NCBI GenBank assembly: GCA_910588185.1
Contig: CAJUQR010000001.1
Location: 62,001 to 126,000, forward strand
DNA: 64,000 bases
Source of the DNA: an uncultured Peptostreptococcaceae bacterium
GTDB lineage: Bacteria; Bacillota; Clostridia; Peptostreptococcales; Anaerovoracaceae
Direction: 5' to 3'
Both the position numbers and the translations under genes were made by a program. This document shows positions 32,499-41,416 of this stretch, piece after piece (the stretch's first letter is position 1; every line of letters starts with the position of its first letter). Below the pieces are notes generated by a model. It did not search any database and was not told the DNA's origin. It worked only from the letters and a program-made list of their open reading frames with translations.

Positions 32499-33071
32499 AT
32501 GAAAACACGTTCAATAATGCCTATGAGAATCGCAAAAATAGGTTATATTATTGCGTCAATTGCTTTTTGTATCGTTGGCGTATTACTTATTTTATATCCT
32601 GATTTTTCAATTGCACTTTTCGGAGATATCTGTTCTATCCTCCTTATTTGTTTCGGAGCAATAAGACTTATAGGATATTTTTCGAAAGACCTATATCGTT
32701 TAGCTTTTCAATATGATTTAGCCTTTGGAATTATTTTAATTGCTTTAGGTTTTGCAATATTAATACACCCTGAAAGCATGATGCTTTTAATCTGTTTTGC
32801 TCTGGGTTTATTTATTTTAGCTGACAGTTTATTTAAAATTCGCATCGCTTTTGATTCTAAAAATTTTGGCATAAGGGAGTGGTGGCTCATTCTCAGCACT
32901 GCTGTTTTTACCGGAATATTAGGATTTATTTTAATATTTTATCCCAACCAAGGCAGTAGAATCTTGATGTTTATATTAGGCTTCTCATTTTTACTGGAGG
33001 GTATATTAAATTTCATTACAGTGATTACGGCGGTTAAAATTATCACTTATCAGAAGCCTGATGTAAATTAG
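32499..33071 (+). CDS. DUF308 (HdeD-type) membrane protein
   Basis: A 190-residue integral membrane protein with six hydrophobic segments in three pairs, the DUF308/HdeD layout; repeated LLIxFGxxxL-type motifs (LLICFGAIRL, LLICFALGLF) fit. HdeD is an acid-stress membrane protein in E. coli, but its biochemistry is unknown. AAAGGAGG lies 8 nt before the ATG at 32499; an upstream in-frame ATG at 32475 lacks a site. It precedes the MMPL gene by 28 bp. Confidence 0.82.
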   Translation: MKTRSIMPMRIAKIGYIIASIAFCIVGVLLILYPDFSIALFGDICSILLICFGAIRLIGYFSKDLYRLAFQYDLAFGIILIALGFAILIHPESMMLLICFALGLFILADSLFKIRIAFDSKNFGIREWWLILSTAVFTGILGFILIFYPNQGSRILMFILGFSFLLEGILNFITVITAVKIITYQKPDVN

Positions 33072-33099
33072 TATTTTTTAAAAAGGGGGAATTAAAAAA

Positions 33100-35187
33100 A
33101 TGCAATTTTCAAAAGCGGTAGTAAAATACCGCACCACTATTTTAATAGTCGCTTGCCTATTAATGATACCCTCCATACTGGGTATGATAGGCACGCGGAT
33201 AAATTACGACATGTTGGATTATCTTCCATCGGATATGGATACAGTAATCGGTCAAGATGAGCTTCTTAAAGATTTCGGTAAAGGAGCTTTTTCTTTAATT
33301 GTCGTAGAGGATATGCCGGCAAAAGATGTTGCAGAGCTTTGCAGCAAAATAGAAAGCATTGATCATGTTGAAACCGTCCTTTGGTATTCTTCATTAGCGG
33401 ATGTATCAATCCCTATGGAACTCCTTCCAAGTGAAGTTTACGATGAATTTAATACAGATCATTCAACAATGATGGCGGTTTTCTTCGATAGTGCTACAAG
33501 TGAAGACATAACCATGGATGCCATAAGAGAGATACGTTCCGTATGCGGAAAACAATGTTTCGTATCAGGCATGTCAGCTTTAGTCACAGATCTAAAGGAC
33601 TTATGTGAAGCAGAAGAGCCGATTTACGTAGGTCTGGCCGTACTTTTCGCATGTATTGCCATGATTATTTTTCTGGACGGTTGGCTGGTTCCTTTCGTAT
33701 TCCTTGCTTCTATAGGCATGATGATACTGCTTAATCTGGGCACAAATTTCTTTTTTGGAGAAATTTCTTACATTACAAAAGCCTTATCTGCAGTGTTGCA
33801 GCTGGCAGTAACCATGGATTACTCCATATTTTTGTGGCACAGCTATAACGAGCAAAAACAAATATACGACGATTCAAAAGAAGCCATGTCCATTGCCATA
33901 CACAAAACTTTCACCTCTGTAATCGGCAGCAGCATTACTACCGTTGCAGGCTTTGCAGCACTGTGTTTTATGACTTTTACGCTGGGACGGGACCTTGGAA
34001 TCGTAATGGCTAAAGGCGTTATATTCGGCGTCATAGGCTGCGTAACTGTATTGCCTTCATTAATTCTGGCGTTTGACAAGCCGCTTCAAAAAACAAAACA
34101 CAAATCATTAATTCCCGATATGACCAATTTTTCAAAATTTATAACGAAGAAGTTCCCTGTTATTTTTATAATCTTTGTCATATTAATTGCTCCGGCCCTT
34201 TATGGATACAGCAAGACCAACAATGAGGTTTACTATGATATGGGGCAGTGTCTTCCACAAGATATGGAATATGTAATTGCCAATTCCAAGCTTTCCGAGG
34301 AATTTAACATCGCTTCTACCCACATGGTTCTTGTAAACGCTGACTTGCCTTCCTCGTCAGTTAGAAATATGATCGATGAAATGGAAACTGTAGACGGCGT
34401 CAAGTACGTATTAGGATTAGAATCTGTATTGGGTTCTCGTGTTCCTGTCGATGTACTCCCTGATGATATTAAAGATATTCTGGAAAGCGATAGATGGGAA
34501 CTGCTTATGATTAACTCAGAATACGATGTGGCAAGTGATTTGGTAAATGAGCAAGTTGACAGTCTTAATAAAATTCTCAAAAAATACGATGATGGAGGAA
34601 TGTTGATAGGAGAAGCTCCTTGCATGAAAGATATGATAGAAACTACCGATCATGACTTTAAAGTTGTCAACACAGTTTCTATAATAGCCATATTCATAAT
34701 CATAGCACTTGTAGAAAAGAGTCTTTCATTGCCGTTTATTTTGATTTCAGTAATTGAGCTGGCAATTTTCATTAACTTAGGCATACCGCATTATATAGGT
34801 CAGTCGCTTCCATTTATTGCACCTATCTGCATAAGTACCATTCAGCTGGGCGCAACAGTGGACTATGCAATACTTACTACTACACGCTACAAATCAGAAC
34901 GTATAGCAGGAGGCGACAAACACTCAAGTGTCACAACTGCTCTTGCTGCTTCCATGCCTTCAATAATTGTATCGGGCATGGGACTATTTGCTGCAACATT
35001 TGGCGTGGCTCTTTATTCAGACATAGATATCATAAGCTCAATGTGCATGTTAATGGCACGAGGAGCTGTCGTAAGTATGCTTTGCGTAATCTTCATTCTG
35101 CCTGCGCTTCTCATGTTATGCGACAAAATTATATGTAAAACAACAGTAGGAATGAAACACATAGTAAAAATAAATTCGGAGGTATAA
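33100..35187 (+). CDS. MMPL/RND-family exporter
   Basis: A 695-residue membrane transporter with two repeats, each one TM helix, a large extracytoplasmic loop (about 35-170 and 375-530) and five further TM helices. The intramembrane motif region AVTMDYSIFLWH (about 234-245) and its second copy GATVDYAILTTT (about 586-597) carry the Asp-Tyr pair typical of proton-driven MMPL proteins. Likely exports a lipid, glycolipid or amphipathic compound. GGGGGA lies upstream of the ATG, and the next gene starts 3 bp after its stop, so the two are coupled. Confidence 0.9.
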   Translation: MQFSKAVVKYRTTILIVACLLMIPSILGMIGTRINYDMLDYLPSDMDTVIGQDELLKDFGKGAFSLIVVEDMPAKDVAELCSKIESIDHVETVLWYSSLADVSIPMELLPSEVYDEFNTDHSTMMAVFFDSATSEDITMDAIREIRSVCGKQCFVSGMSALVTDLKDLCEAEEPIYVGLAVLFACIAMIIFLDGWLVPFVFLASIGMMILLNLGTNFFFGEISYITKALSAVLQLAVTMDYSIFLWHSYNEQKQIYDDSKEAMSIAIHKTFTSVIGSSITTVAGFAALCFMTFTLGRDLGIVMAKGVIFGVIGCVTVLPSLILAFDKPLQKTKHKSLIPDMTNFSKFITKKFPVIFIIFVILIAPALYGYSKTNNEVYYDMGQCLPQDMEYVIANSKLSEEFNIASTHMVLVNADLPSSSVRNMIDEMETVDGVKYVLGLESVLGSRVPVDVLPDDIKDILESDRWELLMINSEYDVASDLVNEQVDSLNKILKKYDDGGMLIGEAPCMKDMIETTDHDFKVVNTVSIIAIFIIIALVEKSLSLPFILISVIELAIFINLGIPHYIGQSLPFIAPICISTIQLGATVDYAILTTTRYKSERIAGGDKHSSVTTALAASMPSIIVSGMGLFAATFGVALYSDIDIISSMCMLMARGAVVSMLCVIFILPALLMLCDKIICKTTVGMKHIVKINSEV

Positions 35188-35190
35188 AAC

Positions 35191-37107
35191 ATGATAAAAA
35201 AACATTCTAAATTGCTCATATTGATTTTATGTTTATCTCTAATAGGAGGAGGAGTCATAACTGTATACGCAGTTGAAAGCAATTCTAAGGATAATAATCC
35301 TAAAGAAGCAAAATCAACCTCTTCAATAGAAAATGAAGAAGAACTTGCAAAAGATGAAACTGTATACGTATTTACTGATTCTGACGGCAAGGTTCAAAAA
35401 ATTATTGTCAGCGACTGGTTAAAGGACTCTTTTGGCACTGACACATATTCTCAAAATGATATTCAAAAAGAGCTTCCAGTGGATATAGATGTTTCATATA
35501 AACTGGACGGAAAAGCTGTTTCCTCCGGCGACCTTGCAGGAAAAAGCGGCAAAGTAACAATACGCTTTGATTATAAAAACAATCAGTACAATACAGTATC
35601 TGTGGGCGGAAAGCAGGAGCAAATATATGTACCATTTACAATGCTTACAGGAATAATAGTTGACAATGACATTTTCAGCAACGTAACTGTATCAAACGGA
35701 AAAATAATTAATGACGGTAACCGTACAGTTATAATTGGCATGGCATTTCCGGGACTGCAAAAAAACCTTGACATATCTGCCAGCAAACTTGAAATCCCCA
35801 ATTATATAGAAATCACAGCCGATGTAAAGAACTTTCAAATGACCAACACTATGACTATCGCAACTAATGAAATTTTCAATGAGATAAATACTAGTGATTT
35901 GAACTCTTTAGATGACTTGTCCAGTTCCATAAATGAACTTTCTGAAGCAATGGAACGACTTATGAATGGTTCATCCAAACTGTACGATGGAATATGTACT
36001 TTGCTTAGTAAATCCGGAGAATTAGTTTCAGGCATCGATAAACTTTCAGAAGGTGCCGCCAAACTAAAAGATGGAGCGGAAAATTTAGATTTGGGAGCTG
36101 CACAAATTTACAGCGGAACTAAAGACCTGGCTGGAGGACTAGGCACTCTTGTCCAAAACAACGAAGCTCTAAACCAAGGCTCCAAAGATATATTTAACTC
36201 CTTGCTGAATATGGCAGATACACAGCTTAGCGCTTCAGGAATAAAGGTTCCTAAGCTTACTATAGAAAATTATTCTGATATATTAAACAATTTAATCGCT
36301 TCTCTTGATGAAAATAATGTTGCTGCTCAGGCACAAGAAGCTGCACGCAAAGAGGTGACCACCGCAGTTAATGCTCAAAGAGACGACGTTAAAAACGCTG
36401 TTACAATGTCAGTTCGTGCAGAAGTCAAAAAACAAATACTCGCATCAATGGGATTGTCTGAAAGTACCGGCAGCACTGACCCCATGGTCGAAGCAGCAGT
36501 TGAACAGCAAATGCAAACCGAACAAATAAAATCAATGATAGAAGCAAAGACAAATGAGCAAATTGATGCTCTGATAGAACAAAATATGAATTCCGCACAA
36601 GTGCAAGCAAAAATTACCGCTGCCCTTGAAAGCGCCAAATCCGGTGCAGCAAAGATAAGTGCATTAAAGCAACAGCTTGATAGCTATAACGATTTTTATG
36701 TAGGTTTAAATCAATATACTGCTGGTGTGGCTTCTGCAAAAGCAGGCGCCGATAAATTAAACAAAGGCGCAGCTGACCTTAAATCCGGCACTTCACAATT
36801 AAATGTGGGTATGGAAGAATTGTATAACGGAATTAATACTATGAAAGATAGCTCACCGGCTTTAATTGACGGCATAACGTCACTAAAAGATGGTTCGCTG
36901 ACTTTATCAGACGGATTAAAAGAATTCAATGAAAAAGGTATAGAAAAACTAGTAGACGCCGTCAATGGAAACATTAAACCTCTGATAGACAGACTAAAGG
37001 CTACAGTCGATGTTTCAAAGAGCTATAAGACCTTTGACGGACTTACAAAAAATAACGACAGTAATGTAAAATTCATCTACAGAACAGAGGCAATAAAGCC
37101 AAACTAA
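35191..37107 (+). CDS. Secreted heptad-repeat protein, partner of the MMPL exporter
   Basis: A 638-residue protein with an N-terminal signal/anchor (about 7-27) and no other clear membrane segment. After a beta-rich region (about 50-215) come long helices carrying repeated L-x-x-G heptads (LSEGAAKLKDGAENLDLGAA, KLNKGAADLKSGTSQLNVG), as in YhgE/Pip-related proteins. A middle region (about 380-475) is Ala/Gln/Glu-rich coiled coil. Extracytoplasmic and elongated, it probably spans the wall or cooperates with the exporter encoded 3 bp upstream. GGAGG lies 8 nt before the ATG. Substrate and role are unknown. Confidence 0.8.
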   Translation: MIKKHSKLLILILCLSLIGGGVITVYAVESNSKDNNPKEAKSTSSIENEEELAKDETVYVFTDSDGKVQKIIVSDWLKDSFGTDTYSQNDIQKELPVDIDVSYKLDGKAVSSGDLAGKSGKVTIRFDYKNNQYNTVSVGGKQEQIYVPFTMLTGIIVDNDIFSNVTVSNGKIINDGNRTVIIGMAFPGLQKNLDISASKLEIPNYIEITADVKNFQMTNTMTIATNEIFNEINTSDLNSLDDLSSSINELSEAMERLMNGSSKLYDGICTLLSKSGELVSGIDKLSEGAAKLKDGAENLDLGAAQIYSGTKDLAGGLGTLVQNNEALNQGSKDIFNSLLNMADTQLSASGIKVPKLTIENYSDILNNLIASLDENNVAAQAQEAARKEVTTAVNAQRDDVKNAVTMSVRAEVKKQILASMGLSESTGSTDPMVEAAVEQQMQTEQIKSMIEAKTNEQIDALIEQNMNSAQVQAKITAALESAKSGAAKISALKQQLDSYNDFYVGLNQYTAGVASAKAGADKLNKGAADLKSGTSQLNVGMEELYNGINTMKDSSPALIDGITSLKDGSLTLSDGLKEFNEKGIEKLVDAVNGNIKPLIDRLKATVDVSKSYKTFDGLTKNNDSNVKFIYRTEAIKPN

Positions 37108-37121
37108 TCAAAATATATCAT

Positions 37122-37164
37122 TAAAAAGCCTAACCTTGCGCAATTCTCCAGGTTAGGCTTTTAT
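37122..37164. terminator. Bidirectional terminator between the heptad-repeat gene and psuG
   Basis: AAAAGCCTAACCT (37124-37136) pairs with AGGTTAGGCTTTT (37150-37162) with loop of 13 nt. T-runs follow on both strands. Confidence 0.92.
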
Positions 37165-37168
37165 TTTA

Positions 37169-38077
37169 TTATTTAATATTACAAGCAATCTTTGAACCTA
37201 TATCTGCATTATTAAGAACTAACTTGATATTAGCCTCAAGACTTCTGCCTTCAGTTAAATCTTTGACCTTTGAAAGCAAGAACGGGGTACTTTCTTTACC
37301 TTTTATTCCTTTTTCCTCCGCTTCTTTAATAGCCTGGTCGATTACTTCGCCTATTTCCTCAGCCGGAATTTCATCTTCCTCAGGAATAGGGCAAGTTACA
37401 AGAACACCACCCTTTAATCCAAGTTCTGACTTCATGGAAATCAGCTCTCCTATCTCCTCAGGAGTATCAAGCCTGCAATTAGCCTTTTCTCCGCTTTTTC
37501 TGCTGTAGAAAGCCGGAATCTCATCAGTACCATAAGCAATTACGGGAACTCCCGAAGTTTCAAGATATTCAAGAGTAGCAGGTATATCCAATATCGCTTT
37601 TGCCCCTGCACATACAACTGTAACATCTGTCATTTTAAGTTCTTCAAGGTCAGCAGAAATGTCAAAGCTTTCACCTGCACCTCGATGAACTCCTCCTATG
37701 CCGCCGGTTACAAATATCTTAATTCCTGCCATGTGTGCTGCAATCATCGTACCGGCTACTGTAGTTGCGCCGTCCATTTTTTTTGAAATTACGAGAGGCA
37801 AATCTCTGCGGCTCACTTTTAATACATTTGATGCATGGGCCATGTATTCAATTTCTTCTTTTGTAAGACCTATCTTAATTCTTCCGCCAAGAATTCCTAT
37901 AGTAGCAGGTACAGCACCATTTTTTCTTATAACCTCTTCAACCGCTATAGCAGTCTCTACATTTTTAGGATAAGGCATACCATGTGCTATTATTGTTGAC
38001 TCAAGTGCAACTACAGGATGGCCCTCTTCCAGAGCCTTTGCAACTTCAGGGTTTACATCCAAATAATCATTATACAT
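37169..38077 (-). CDS. psuG: Pseudouridine-5'-phosphate glycosidase
   Basis: Cleaves the C-C glycosidic bond of pseudouridine 5'-phosphate to uracil and ribose 5-phosphate, with a metal ion and an active-site lysine. The 302 residues show the family blocks ALESTIIAHGMPYPKNV (24-40), KIGLTKEEIEYMA and GGIGGVHRGAGESFDISADL (about 127-146). Its start overlaps the end of psuK by 8 bp, so translation is coupled. Second step of the salvage route encoded with psuK. Confidence 0.95.
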   Translation of the reverse strand: MYNDYLDVNPEVAKALEEGHPVVALESTIIAHGMPYPKNVETAIAVEEVIRKNGAVPATIGILGGRIKIGLTKEEIEYMAHASNVLKVSRRDLPLVISKKMDGATTVAGTMIAAHMAGIKIFVTGGIGGVHRGAGESFDISADLEELKMTDVTVVCAGAKAILDIPATLEYLETSGVPVIAYGTDEIPAFYSRKSGEKANCRLDTPEEIGELISMKSELGLKGGVLVTCPIPEEDEIPAEEIGEVIDQAIKEAEEKGIKGKESTPFLLSKVKDLTEGRSLEANIKLVLNNADIGSKIACNIK

Positions 38078-38987
38078 TTTTAATTCTCCTTTCGATTTCC
38101 TCTTTACATATATCTTGATTTACAGCCCGGCTGCTTTCCATGGTAATCTGTGCAGCCGCCATTCCATATTTAGCAATATCTTCTATACACATATCATTTA
38201 TCATTCCCGTAAGAATTGCCGCAGAAAAACTATCTCCCGCACCTGTGGCACTCTTAATTTTAACTGAACCGGGACTTACAAAACCTTCAGTATTTCTGTC
38301 TTTATAATAGACCCCGTCTTTATTAAGCGTTATAAAAAGCTTTTCTATGCCCTGTTCAATAAACCATGAGCCTGCTCTTTTTAAATCAGTCTCATCTTTT
38401 ATTTCTATACCTGAAAGAATCTCCGCTTCCATTATGTTAGGCTTGATACATGTGAATTTCCCTATTACGTCTTTAGCCCTTACAGCTTTAAGCGTGGATA
38501 CAGGATCAAAAAACAACGGAATATTTTTAAACTTCTCAGCCACATACTTAATAGTTTCTTTTTCCAAATTGCCATCCATAGCTATAACTTTTGCCTTGGA
38601 TAGCAAATCTATATTTTTTTCTAAAAATTCTGGAAGAATGTATTTTACCACATCCATATCACTAATTGCAAGTGCCATATCGTTATCATCATCTAAAATT
38701 GACAGATAAATTGCAGATGTCCTACTTTCTATCGTATTTATACCTGATACATCCACACCAATTTGGGCAAGATGATTCTTGGCACCAATCCCCATCTGAT
38801 CGTTTCCTATAAAAGAAAGCATTGCAACTTTTTCACCCATTCTCGCTGCATTTTCAGCAATATTTCTGCCTACTCCGCCATAAGAAATAGAAATCTTGCC
38901 GGGATTAGAGTCTTTATATTTAAGCTTATTATATGGTCGTCCCTCTATGTCTATATTTATTCCGCCTATTATTGTAATATCTGCCAT
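38070..38987 (-). CDS. psuK: Pseudouridine kinase (PfkB family)
   Basis: Phosphorylates pseudouridine to the 5'-phosphate for PsuG. A 305-residue ribokinase fold: N-terminal IIGGINIDIEGRPY (5-18), the GGVGRNIAENAARMG substrate-binding block (37-51), and the anion-hole/catalytic motif SATGAGDSFSAA (about 247-258) with the base Asp. The assignment within PfkB rests on the overlap with psuG. GAGGGA precedes the ATG; the nucleoside kinase stop is 15 bp upstream. Confidence 0.92.
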   Translation of the reverse strand: MADITIIGGINIDIEGRPYNKLKYKDSNPGKISISYGGVGRNIAENAARMGEKVAMLSFIGNDQMGIGAKNHLAQIGVDVSGINTIESRTSAIYLSILDDDNDMALAISDMDVVKYILPEFLEKNIDLLSKAKVIAMDGNLEKETIKYVAEKFKNIPLFFDPVSTLKAVRAKDVIGKFTCIKPNIMEAEILSGIEIKDETDLKRAGSWFIEQGIEKLFITLNKDGVYYKDRNTEGFVSPGSVKIKSATGAGDSFSAAILTGMINDMCIEDIAKYGMAAAQITMESSRAVNQDICKEEIERRIKNV

Positions 38988-39002
38988 AAGTGTCCCTCAT
39001 AT

Positions 39003-40667
39003 TTAATCTACAAATATACTTCCGCCTATAAACTCTCTCAATATAGAATTATTAACTATTGCCGAATCGTCTTCTACAGTCTTAAAGAATCTCAAAAAAT
39101 TGAGCATACGAACTGCATCACTGTATTCTGCCTCATCGGGAGTTATTTCTTCAAGAAGCGGCTCAGCATATTTTTTCAACACACATATCTCATATAAATG
39201 TACTGAATTAAACATAACGTCTGCTTCATTGCTGAAAGGGAATATATTTTTATCCTCACCTGCCCTAACTTTAGGCCATGTTGCAATAGTATCTTTTGCA
39301 CTATGCCCTCTATGTTTCAGATCTCTTACCATTCTACGAAGCATTCTATGATCAGTAGTGACTATTCTGTTATGACTGTCTATATTAAGCTGGGTTAACG
39401 GACTTATATATATTTTAAACTTTTCTTCTTTTGGTATATCAGGTGTAAGAGCCTCATTAAGAGCATGTATTCCTTCTATGACAATGGGCTGATTGTTCTT
39501 TATTGACGTGAGTCTCTTTCCATATTCTTTTTTGCCTGTTATAAAATTAAAACTTGGTAAGTCCACAGTCTTTCCGGCAAGAAGGTCGTTCATATTGCTG
39601 TTGAATAAACCTATATCTACCGCTTCCAAATCTTCAAAATTCTTTTCACCATATTCATCAAGAGGCGTATTCTCTCTTTCAACAAAATAATCATCCGTTC
39701 CCATATAAAGAGGTTCTAACCCATTTACTCTAAGCTGTATACATAATCTTTGGGCAAATGTAGTCTTCCCCGATGATGACGGTCCCGCAATTAATATGAT
39801 TCTTTTTTTATTCTTTGTTATCATATCAGCTATCTCAACAATTCGCCTTTCATGCAACGCCTCTGACAGCTGTATCAATTCTTTAAACTTTCCTTCTTCA
39901 ATTTTTTTATTCAGATCCGATACGTGGGTAATTCCCATAAGCTTACCCCAGCGGTTCTGTTCTCCGAAAGCTTTATAAAGATTTTTTTCGTCCACATATT
40001 CAGGAATCTTGTTAGGAGCAGAAGGATGAGGAAATCTCATCAATATTCCTCTGCGATATTTGCGAAGTTCAAAATGCTTTATGTATCCTGTAGATGGAAC
40101 CATTAAGCCATAAAAAAAGTCTCTGTACCCTGCGAGAGAGTAAAACGGTACTTTTTTTAATCTGGGATTCTCCCCCAAAAGTTCTACTTTTTCAGGGCAG
40201 CCCATATCATTAAATCTGGCGATTGCCTCTTCCTTTGAAAGGTCCTCTCTAATAAAAGGAATATCCTGATTCACCAGTTCTCTCATCCTGTTTTCAATAG
40301 CCTTTATATCTTTTACTGTAAGAGGTTCTTTACTCTTAATTTCTGTATAAAGCCCTTTATTCAAAGCATTTTCAATGTCTACTTCTACTTTTCCTATAAC
40401 ATCTTCAATAGCTTTTAAATATATCAATGTCAAACTGTTTTGATATATCAAATTGCCGCTCTGCGTTCTCATATCCAAAAATTCCACACAGCATTCACGG
40501 TGAATTCTGTGCCACAATCCTTCAATCTTATTATTCACTTTTGCTGCCAAAACAGTGTATGGCAGCTCATCTTCATATTTTCTATAAATTTCTTCAAGAG
40601 AAATGCCTTTTTCTACGCTTATCTCTTCTTTTTTACCTCTCAACTCTTTTATCAAATAAATATTCAT
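39003..40667 (-). CDS. Uridine-kinase-like nucleoside kinase with TGS and ThrRS-like N-terminal domains
   Basis: A 554-residue cytoplasmic protein. Residues 1-60 resemble a TGS domain and about 60-200 the second additional domain of threonyl-tRNA synthetase (including MRFPHPSAP near 210). From about 285 a phosphoribulokinase/uridine kinase domain follows, with Walker A GPSSSGKTT at 295-303 and a downstream MGTDDYFVERENTPLDEYG block. Likely a nucleoside kinase; substrate not proven. The ATG at 40667 has AAGGGGGA 7 nt upstream; an extension to 40706 has no site. It heads an operon with psuK and psuG. Confidence 0.85.
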   Translation of the reverse strand: MNIYLIKELRGKKEEISVEKGISLEEIYRKYEDELPYTVLAAKVNNKIEGLWHRIHRECCVEFLDMRTQSGNLIYQNSLTLIYLKAIEDVIGKVEVDIENALNKGLYTEIKSKEPLTVKDIKAIENRMRELVNQDIPFIREDLSKEEAIARFNDMGCPEKVELLGENPRLKKVPFYSLAGYRDFFYGLMVPSTGYIKHFELRKYRRGILMRFPHPSAPNKIPEYVDEKNLYKAFGEQNRWGKLMGITHVSDLNKKIEEGKFKELIQLSEALHERRIVEIADMITKNKKRIILIAGPSSSGKTTFAQRLCIQLRVNGLEPLYMGTDDYFVERENTPLDEYGEKNFEDLEAVDIGLFNSNMNDLLAGKTVDLPSFNFITGKKEYGKRLTSIKNNQPIVIEGIHALNEALTPDIPKEEKFKIYISPLTQLNIDSHNRIVTTDHRMLRRMVRDLKHRGHSAKDTIATWPKVRAGEDKNIFPFSNEADVMFNSVHLYEICVLKKYAEPLLEEITPDEAEYSDAVRMLNFLRFFKTVEDDSAIVNNSILREFIGGSIFVD

Positions 40668-40799
40668 ATAATCCCCCTTTTCATTAATATAACATGAGGC
40701 TGACAAAACATTAGTTATACAACGATTTTTATGGATAAAAACATGATAACATAAAAACTTAATATTTGGTGAAAATATATGGTGAAAGGAGTGATTACT

Positions 40800-40994
40800 T
40801 TGAAAAAATTAATTCTCATTATAATGATAATTGGAGGAATTAATTGGGGACTCATAGGAATCTTTAATTATAATCTCGTGGGCAGCATTTTTAACGGCAA
40901 TCTTGATATTGTAGCAAGAATAATATATGCAGTCGTAGGCCTTGCTTCCTTATTCGGGATTTCATTTTTATTCAAAGACGAACGCAGAGCTTAA
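40800..40994 (+). CDS. DUF378 small membrane protein
   Basis: A 64-residue protein with two TM helices and the family pattern IGGINWGLIGIFNYNLVG (about 12-29). Function unknown. The start is the TTG at 40800, 8 nt after AAAGGAG; an ATG at 40779 lies upstream of that site and would add seven residues. It is divergent from the nucleoside kinase. Confidence 0.85.
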   Translation: MKKLILIIMIIGGINWGLIGIFNYNLVGSIFNGNLDIVARIIYAVVGLASLFGISFLFKDERRA

Positions 40995-40995
40995 C

Positions 40996-41021
40996 AAAAA
41001 AGGGGAACATTTATGTTCCCC
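40996..41021 (-). terminator. Terminator of the PC4-like protein gene
   Basis: GGGGAACAT (41002-41010) and ATGTTCCCC (41013-41021) form a perfect stem. Six T follow on the minus strand. The plus strand lacks a T-run, so it mainly serves the gene ending at 41031. Confidence 0.85.
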
Positions 41022-41030
41022 ATAAGCAAA

Positions 41031-41327
41031 CTAAAAAAGATTTTCAGAAGTCACATTATCTTCCTCTTTATCTGCTGTTGAGTCTTCTGCTTTATTATTA
41101 GCAAAAAACTTAAATATTAATCCTGCGAGTTCTTTAACTTCTTCCTTTTTTAAGGTAATACCACGGCTCATGTGCTCATGATCCGGGTCCCAATCCCTTA
41201 TATCAAATTTAGCATTGTTTCCATTCCACTCTACAAGATTAAGTTCTTTCTTCCAGCCTGTAGAGTATTTCGCAATTACTCCTATGTGCTCTTTAATACT
41301 AAAAGCAAATTCATTTTCTTTCGTCAT
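41031..41327 (-). CDS. YdbC/PC4-like DNA-binding protein
   Basis: A 98-residue protein with the transcriptional coactivator PC4/YdbC pattern: a beta sheet ending in W-x-x-E-L-N-L-V-E-W (WKKELNLVEW, about 25-34), KFDIRDWDPDHEHMSRGITL (about 40-59), and a helix KEEVKELAGLIFKFF. Such proteins bind single-stranded DNA as dimers. The C-terminal 20 residues are acidic. The ATG at 41327 has AAGGGAG 6 nt upstream. Confidence 0.85.
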   Translation of the reverse strand: MTKENEFAFSIKEHIGVIAKYSTGWKKELNLVEWNGNNAKFDIRDWDPDHEHMSRGITLKKEEVKELAGLIFKFFANNKAEDSTADKEEDNVTSENLF

Positions 41328-41416
41328 ATAATCTCCCTTCATACGTCCCTTTGCCATTTAATTTTAACATCTAGCAATTTAAATGTCAATATTTTACATA
41401 TGATGAGATTTTAGGT

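Noticed and set aside
35900..36950. Tandem DNA repeat or CRISPR-like array
   Set aside because: The periodicity is in the protein (L-x-x-G heptads); the DNA units differ and there are no unique spacers.
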